Shown: piece after piece, positions 24,501 to 33,500 of the stretch | Layout: every line of letters starts with the position of its first letter | How positions within the stretch are numbered: the first letter of the stretch is position 1 | Origin: Apostichopus japonicus | Taxonomy: Eukaryota; Echinodermata; Holothuroidea; Aspidochirotida; Stichopodidae | Reading direction: 5' to 3' | Assembly (NCBI RefSeq): GCF_037975245.1 | Contig: NC_092576.1 | Coordinates: 1,130,501 to 1,194,500 of the forward strand | Length of the DNA stretch: 64,000 bases | Notes under the pieces: generated by a model | What the model saw: only the letters and a program-made list of their open reading frames with translations | Told to the model about the DNA's origin: nothing | The model's database searches: none | Made by a program: the position numbers and the translations under genes

Positions 24501-27500
24501 GACACATGATCTGCTCAGGTTTGAGAAAGAGACAACTGTCTCTTTCCCTCTGAATAGAGATTCCGTTATCAGGCTTTCATCGCATGCTAGGTGAGAGGTG
24601 CGGAGGTCTATGTTGTGTTCGTCACACAGTAGGAAGCCCCATGTTCTCTGAACTATCGAGTGGGACTTCATTTCCCCTTCGTGGTTGATATAAGACACTG
24701 CCGTTGTGTTTCATGTCTGTAAAGAGACTATGTAGTTCTTTTGAATGGTCTGCCCGAGGCAACATTGTGTCGTTGGCCCACCAGCCGAGGAACGTCCGTT
24801 TGTCCGATGGTAGAGGGATCACTTTTGGTTTCGATGATAATCGTTACCTTTGACAGATCTCATATTTGGACGAGGCTTGCCATCAGGCCTATTAGTTTAA
24901 GCCATGCTCTCGACCTTTGAACGTTCTTTGAATAGAACGTCCATCATTAGAAGTCTAACAGCGTCTACCCTTTCTTCTGTTAGGAGGACCCAACCCCTTT
25001 GTGGATCTAATACTGCTCCTAGGTACGTGAGATGTTGGGTTGGTGTTAGAGATGACTTGATTTCATTGATTATCCAAACTAGGACCTTTAGGAGGGAAAC
25101 TGTGAAATCTGTGTCTCTCTCTGAGTCCTCTTCCGATCTTGAGACGATCAACCAGTCGTCTATGTAGATGAATAGTAATGTGCCCTTCCTTCATAGAGAC
25201 ACTAGTATGGATCTGGTTACCCTAGTGAAGACCCTTAGTGCTGAGAATAGGCCAAATGGTAGGGTGACACACTGATTATCCACTCCGATGTCGTGGAAGG
25301 CCAGAAACGATTGAGGAAAAGTGTTCCCATCTTTTTCCAAGAGATCCGCTATCTCCATTTCCAGTGCCTGCCGTTAGTTCAGGTCCGAAGGAATTTAGGA
25401 TGGCTTACCGGTTGCCGGACAAAAGAGGGTTAGAGGTGAACTCTATAGAGTAGTTGATGTTGATGACCTCCAGTACCTACGAACTGGATCTAAAAGTTCC
25501 CGATTGCGGGAACATGTAATGAGTTTCTCCCCCTTCACTGGCAGGGAATCCCGGTGGGATGGGCATCCCTAGGGGCGCCGTTGTTGGCAGTATCCTCTGT
25601 AGTTGCAGCGACTGTTTGAACCTCTGCCTCCTCCGGAAGTTCTTGGTTGATCCTTGTCCTCGTTATAATGTTGCTTGCCATACTGTAGACCTGCACTTTT
25701 GGTCTCCTGACGCCTTCCGGAATCCCTCCATGCGATGGATGTGACAAGCAAGATTGATGTCTTTACCTCGGTCTGTCTGACCCAGAATCGGTGTTTACCG
25801 ATGAATCTGACGAGGGTGACGATGATGTAGAATGAAGTCTTTTCTCTGTTCTTATAGCTACTTCTTTGGTTGACAAATCAGGCTTTCGGACTCAAGCAAT
25901 TCTGTTGAGGCCGTTTGTGAATTGGGCTAGACGTCATGGAAGATGGCTTCCTCTGGATCCCCATCGGATACTTCCTCAGCTCCCCCCGGCCGGGAGAGGT
26001 TTCTGTGACGGAACCTTCACGAGAGCCACTAGCCAACAGTTGTTGCGGAATCGCCGGCTACCAGACCTACTTGTTGGTCAGCCTCCTCCGGGCATTCCGG
26101 CATCTTGTTGCCTCACTGGTTGCCTGGCTCTCGGGTTCTCTGGTTACCTGACACATCGGGTAGCCGAGTGGCAACGGCTTCCAGCTTTGCAGGACCTTCG
26201 CATGCGGCTTATATTGTTGGATCTGTTACCATAAACTTGGTTCACTCCGTACAAAAGCACACCGGGCTCTCTTTACTCTTTTCCGGCTCAACCTGGGTTG
26301 TGTCTTTCAATACGAATGATCAAAAGAGGAAGGAGTTAAGGCCTGGATAGATTGTAGCCACACTCCGTGTTTAAAGACTTGACCAACTTGAGCGTAGTAT
26401 TTAGAGGATAATGCATATCTATATGAGGTAAGAGCGTGTTATAAATCTAAGTAATTTGCATGGTGAGGGAACTTGACGTGAAGGAATGCTAGAAAACATG
26501 ACATCTAAAGGACTAGACAATGGATTTATACCATTATTATGATAAACTGATAGGCAATAGGCGCTATTGTTTTTACATTTCAATTGGCATCCAGAAAGCT
26601 TTGGAATGATATAAATTGTACTGTTATGTGGTTAGCCCTTACAATGTATTTGGAAGTTTCCATATTTGGAAAGTATACACAGGGAAGGTGGCATGATTTC
26701 TGAAAGTTGTTTGGCAAGTGAAAGCTTGAAATATTCTTATATTGCTTTGCTCTTTTTAATAACCAATGCTCAGGCAAAGTAGAGAGTGCTCTGGATGTCC
26801 AAAAGCTCACTCCCGAAAGCAGCTTGATGAATGGAACAAACGACATGAATATCGTTTGGAGGCTCTATACAACTATCAACAACACTCTTCAGAAGATATG
26901 ACAGACCAGACGGTCAGATCTTGCTCTATGTCTTATTCATATGACGAAACAGTGTAACATTGTAACTGAGAACAAGTTTGATAAATAAATACCAAAGTAG
27001 ATGATCTGTAGTGACTGACTGTTACCTTGTTCTTAACATGTACATTCTCATAGTCTGCTGTCTGGAATCATCTTGCACATAAAGAACAATGAAGGTTCAA
27101 TAATGCTTTTCTTTATCGCATGGTAATGATTTATGGTCGTTAAAGTGAAATGTGTTATCTCGATAGGAGTATTTTCAATCTCACGTTAGATACCCAAAAT
27201 TCAACGCACCACAAACGGTGTCATTTTTCAATATATTACAAAGAAAAAATCTCAGGCTAAAAGGTGAATATTGCTCCTCCCACAAGTAAGGGATTTTGAC
27301 ATATACATGCAAGATGACTAGTGTTTTTGTTCTGACATGCCACCAGGAGAATTTGTAGAAATAAAGTTTCTTTGCTTTGTTTCTTTCAGTCAAAGATGAA
27401 GAAACTAGTTGAAAAGTATGAAGAAGAGAAACAGAAGGATAGTAAACACATTAAGAATGTTGGCAACATCTCGTATCTAAAAGCCACAGATCAGATAATC

Positions 27501-30500
27501 GCCAAGGGAAGTGAAGGTGCTCTGATATATGTTGGGAAATACAAAGACGCATATGTAGCAGTGAAGAGGATCCAGATCGAGAACATTCAGAGGGAGGAAG
27601 AAATGTATGCCAAGATGAAGGATGAATATCCGAACAATGTCGTCAAGATCGTCCGCATTGAAAATGATGAAGACTTTTATTATGTGGTCACTCCACTATG
27701 TGAGTGTGACTTGGAGTCTTTCATCAAGGCCAGCTCATTGCCTTCACAGCTCCAACAGATTAAGCTCTGTCTGGACATTCTCAATGGCTTGGTGGAGTTG
27801 CACTCTTTTGACATTGTACATCGTGACTTGAAGCCAAGGAATGTCTTAATAAGTAAGTAATATTTTACTGAAAGTTGGTTTACATTGTTGTAGTTTAAAT
27901 TTCTTGTAGGTCTAGTGTTTTGGTAAGGGAAGATATGTTTGTGGAAAAAAGGGTTTGGGGCGGCAGGGGGCATTTACAGGAGCTTTGTTATTTTGCTTTG
28001 TGATTCTGGTTCAATTGTCGTCACAATGGCATGTGTTTGTTACATTACCTGTCAACACAATAGCTCTAAACAGGGAACCCTGTGGGATCTTAAACTTGGC
28101 ATGTTGATGACCCACATTGAGTTCAAGAAGCCTATGTTTTCAATTAAGGTCAGAGGTCACTTGAAATAGGCAGACTGGTATAGGTAAAACCCTAGTAAAT
28201 ATGATATCTCGAAGAAGGAATTTCTATGGTTGTGTGTGAATGCCTGCCCCGTTGTGTGGTATGTCCTAATAATTATGGTGGATATGGAAGGTCATATGAG
28301 GTCAAAGTCTAAAAAGCTAAAGCTTTCAAACATGGTGTAGTAAAATTGGAATTTTCTGTACATCTAATAGTTAGTATGTAGAGGCTTATTGAGAAGAATC
28401 CTGTTGTTTTTTAGTGTAGGTCAACAAGTATTCAAGTGCATCAGATGATGAAGTCTGAATACTATTTAAACATGATTTCCCAAAATTGAAAATTTGGATG
28501 TATCTCACATTTAGTATCTGGATGCCCTTTATTCTGCAAAAAGACCCTGTCCTTTTAATGATAGGTCAATATTCATTTGAGGTCATCAGACGGCAGAGTC
28601 TGATAACCTTTACCCTGTAAGTAAACTAGAAGTAACTTAGTAAACTAAGTTAAATAGAAAAGCCATATTGTCTTAATCTCAAGTGGTTTATTTATGTGGA
28701 GCTCATGCCATGTAATAATAGTGTCTATCTATATAGCTATCGTCATCAGTTTTAAGGTTGTTATTGGCAAAGATTACAATTACTGATCAATTGTGACGAA
28801 GTTGTCCAAGAGTGGGGCTTCATTAAGTGTTGACATAAAAAAGAAGATATTTGGTCTGTTAAGATCAAGCCAATTCTAGCCAGTTAAAACTTCTTTGCTC
28901 TTGTCAACTTCATACTGTTATTTAGTAGGACATACTCATAATAATTATGCTATTGTTTAAACTCCTTCCTTTTTATTGCACAGACAAGAAAGGAGATGCA
29001 CTGTTGACAGATTTGGGGATAAGCAGGAAGTGGACTGGGACATCAAAAAATGTTACAGCTGCTATGGGAAGTCAGGGATGGTTAGCATCTGAATGTATTA
29101 CTGCAGCTTCAGAAGGAGGAGATACACGCTTAACAAAGGCATCAGATATTCAGGTTATATTTTCCTATGCTCATATATTTTTGTACTGTTTTGAACTTTT
29201 ATGTGCGAGACACTAATTTCCTTATTTGGAGCAATAAAGTTTTACTTGCTTACTTTGCTTGCTTGCTCATTCATTATTAGAGCAAGTATTTTGTTCAATC
29301 ATTGAAAATGAAAGAAACCAATATATGAACATTTTGAAGTTATGTTGGGTGCCAAATATTGTAGGAAATTTGTAATTTCTTAGTAAGTACTAACACCAAA
29401 GTAGGATGTTGAAGTGGCTGCTGCAGCCAGGCTTTGTAGAGCTATATTTTATGCTGTGCAGTTTTCACACTCAATAAGTATTAAACAATAGGCACTGCTT
29501 ACATAATTACTTTAAAAAAAATGGAAAAGAGACAAACAGGACATATTTTAACATCATTTATGTACTCCACAGACTGCGGGATACCTGGTGTACTACATTT
29601 TGTCCAATGGTCATCATCCATTTGAGGCATCAGAGTCTAGTGACACAGTAGAGCTGCATACTAACATAAAACAGGGAAAGTTCCAACTTCTTCATTTGGA
29701 AAAATTTCCAAAGGAGTGCAACACTTTACTTAACGACATGTTGGATAAGGAGGTTGAGAAGAGACCCAAGATAGAAGATTGTCTCCACAAAATGAAAGGT
29801 GAAATATTTTAAGAAGTAAACTATTCTTTACATAGTGATACATTGTTGATACACTTAGCGACAGTACAGAAGGATTTATTATTATTATATAACAGACTAG
29901 ACAGCTCCTTAATATTCAGCATAACAGTTGCATTTAGAGTTGCTATAAATTTGTTTAAATAAACACAGAAACAAACAATAACCGCAAAAAACTGTATGTT
30001 GAACCTCGAAAAGCAGCCAATAATGCTATGAGTTTACGGTGATATTACAATCTGTTGAGCACCTCGAAATGTGATTTGGTATAAAAAATAGAGTGATATA
30101 TAAGGGTTAGCATTGTCGATCACAAAATAAAAGGAAACTGATGGTAATAATTTCATTGATTATCAATTACCAATTGATTTTGAAGATGGCATAATTGTCA
30201 ACAACTATTTCAGCTGATATTTTACAATATAACAATAATAAAAATATCACCATATTAAAGGAAGGGTACTCTGGCTAGCAAAAACTGTGCTAGTAAAACT
30301 CATCAAAATCAAATCAGGAAAGACATTAGACAAAAACTTCAAAATAGAAAGAATTTGCAGGAAACATCATTTCTAAGTATTTCTTAACTTTCTAATCAGG
30401 AGTAGCGAAATGGTTTAACCCTGAAGATGTATTAGTAATGAAAGGGTATGTAATATCCATTCATCACTGGACACACCCACCTACATACATGCCTGCTCAT

Positions 30501-33500
30501 TTGTCTGTCTATCTATTAACATCCATTTAAAATGTAATTCCTGACAGCTCTTATTGCTCAATCCTGAAGGCGTCCAGAGTTGATGCTCATTTCAAGGGTT
30601 CTGTCCTGTTCACCTTGAAGTTATGAGTCAGTTGTCAATTTTAATTGTTAGTAATCTTCTTCTTCTTTTTTTTCTGTTTGTTTTTGTTGTCAATTGCAGA
30701 AGTGAAGAGTTTGCTCATTCAACAATTGAGCGAGGAAGTAAGTTTATTTTTAAAATTACTTTGCAACTGTTGTTCAGTTAGTGTAACTTCAGGGCAGCAT
30801 ATTACAGTATTCTTTCCATTCTCATGTAGTGCATCATTCCCTATACCGTAGCCATGGATAATTTAGTCCCTTAATGATGCAATCAGTTGGTTATTTGGAT
30901 GGGTGCATTTGAGAACTGATGTCACAATTGGAAATGTTTTGGATTACCTGAAAGGAAAATCCAGAAGCAATTTCATTTTTGATCAATGAAAGAAGAACAT
31001 ACGTTCAAAAGCATCATGTAATTGCAAAGAAAACTGGATTAAAATGTTATAAGACAAAGCAAAATAAAACTATTTTTCAGAGTGCATCCAATAGGGATCT
31101 GAACCGTCCATAAATTTGATCACTGGATCTGCTTAGGCTGTACAGTACAGTGTGCACATGTGAAAGTAGTTGATCAAAACTTTCTCGGACAAGAATAGTA
31201 ACCAATTTCCACCAAATTTTACGCTTCATCACAAGATAAAGGAAATATAAGCAAATGATGGACTGACGGGGAAAATGCACATGGATTTTTTTTACTTTGA
31301 ATGAAAATGTAACTGAAAGTGGAGAACAGTTTTTTGCGATTTTTACCAATTTCCAGTACAGAAAGTTTAGACGTATGGTCTATATTGTACAAAGATATTA
31401 ATTCTTAAATGTACCCATAAAGTTTAAAATACTCTTTTGCAAGCTATATTTTTGTGCCGTGTTCTTAACTGAATCGATTAGCAGATATATGATAACATAT
31501 GTTTTTTCACTCTCCCATTTAGATACAGCCTTCATTGCCAGGTGTTGAAGTCCTGTGTGGTGAATCGTCTATTGACATGACAAAAGACAGGAACTCTAAA
31601 CAAACATGGTCTTTTCGTGTGAAGAGTGGAAACAGGGTGAGAATTATAACCTTCGGAATAGTCTTACTCACTTGTTGAAATTTAATGTTTAAATCATTTC
31701 ACTGAAAGAAAAGCACAAACAACAAAACTAGCATGAATTATGAACCACTTTGCCCTGTTTTTCATGGGAACAGTGAATTCATCATGTTTATCCACCTTAT
31801 TGAGTACATGGACATCAAATACTACCAAATTGCACTATCTCTACAAAGAGGAAACCGAAAATACCACTATTTAGCACTTTTATCCAATTGTACTCATGAT
31901 AGCAACTACCCCTATTCAATCTATATGTATATCCATGCATTTTGGAGTGATGCTGAGCTGCCTGCATATACCAAGCATCACCATGTCAGGTGATCAATGT
32001 TGCATAAACCAGTCGGGTGCGCATGTGGGAGGGGTATGACTCCACTTTGGCCCCATATCTTTACATTCAGTATCGTAACAATTTGCTATGCAGGCCTAGT
32101 CTATCGGCCTGACGCTTACGTCTTAGTGACTAGTCTTAGGCCTATGGAGATCGACTTTGTGAAAATATGGGACAGTGTAGAGTTCTAGACATGTTATGTG
32201 TATTTATTTCCAGAGACTGAGCAATCCCAGGATTTACAGCATGTACATTGCAGCAAAATAGACGAGCATGCAGTATGCCCACATGCACAGTATAGTACTG
32301 CATACACGGTGTACTCCAGCTAGCTTGTCATACGTGCATTTGGCCATGAGGTAGAAAGCAAGCGTGGTTGCGGCTGCCAGTGTCTGTAGTGTACGAAGTA
32401 TACGATACTGTACGTAACCAGTAGTGCATATGCATATTGTGTCTTTACTAATAACAAAAACTGCTTACTGCAAGTTATTGATGCTAAGAGGTGTGCATGC
32501 AGCTAAAGTGTAGAATTTTCCCCTTACGTTGTTTCTAATATGAATGGAGGGCGATACTGACAAGCTACTTTATTTTTTGGGGGCACATTTTATATCCAAC
32601 TTGTCTTTGAAGTGTTTAACATTTCCAGCAAATAGGCGAGTCGTATTGCGGATGACTGAAGCAAGGTATTAGGTTGTCCATCTCTGGAAATGATCGAAAA
32701 AGATTACAGAAATAATTTTTCACTACCAGAGAATTCCTGTGGATTCATGATTAATCATGAACAGTGTCGTACACCACATTATATGTCTATAACTCTACAC
32801 TACAGTTCTATCCAAGATTTGTCGATCTCCGTAAGACTAGTCACTCGTAAGACTTAAGCCTCAGGCCGATAGACTAGGCCTGCGTAGCCTTACATTACGG
32901 TACTCACCTACAAGGCTTATTCGAAACATTTTAGTATTACTTATGTACGGCGCTCCATTTAGAAAATCCAAGTGCTTTCATTTGGACGACCAAAACTATC
33001 CTTTGGACAACCAAATATGTAGTCAAGGCTGTCCGAAGGACAACCTTTAAATTTTCTTAAAAGCAAGCCTTGTTATTTTTGGGTGCTTTCCTTTGGACAT
33101 TCAAAAGATCCTTTGGACAACCAAATATGAAGGCAAGGTTTTCCAAAACACAACCCTTAACCTTTTTCTTCAAAATGTACCCTGCAGCCTTATATTTAGA
33201 CCTAATATAACAGACCTAATATTTAGTCTCAGAATGCACCATCTCTTTTCTATATACAAACTTTTTCAAGGGGAGGACCGCCAGATCCCACTTTGTGGGA
33301 ACTGGCTTTGATAGCCCAGGGTCCACCCCTACTGTTTTGAATTATTGATCCACCTCTGGCCCTTCCATAAAGTTAAATGGCCTGGGGGGGGGGGGTGGGG
33401 ATGCACCCATCCCACTCCTTTGAAATTCAGTGTAGTTTTGATACGTGAAAAATAAAGTGAGTTTACAGCAGTCCCATTTAGACCCGCCCAGCCTGCAAAA

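Noticed and set aside
23421-26234. Several plus-strand frames of 60-120 codons
   Set aside because: They are shadows of the minus-strand DIRS coding region.
30400-30450. Possible KEN-domain exon after the kinase (frame reads VAKWFNPEDV)
   Set aside because: It would enter in the right phase, but none of its possible donors ends in the phase needed by the exon at 30,700. The kinase exon at 29,573-29,798 joins 30,700 directly in phase, and no further KEN motif follows.
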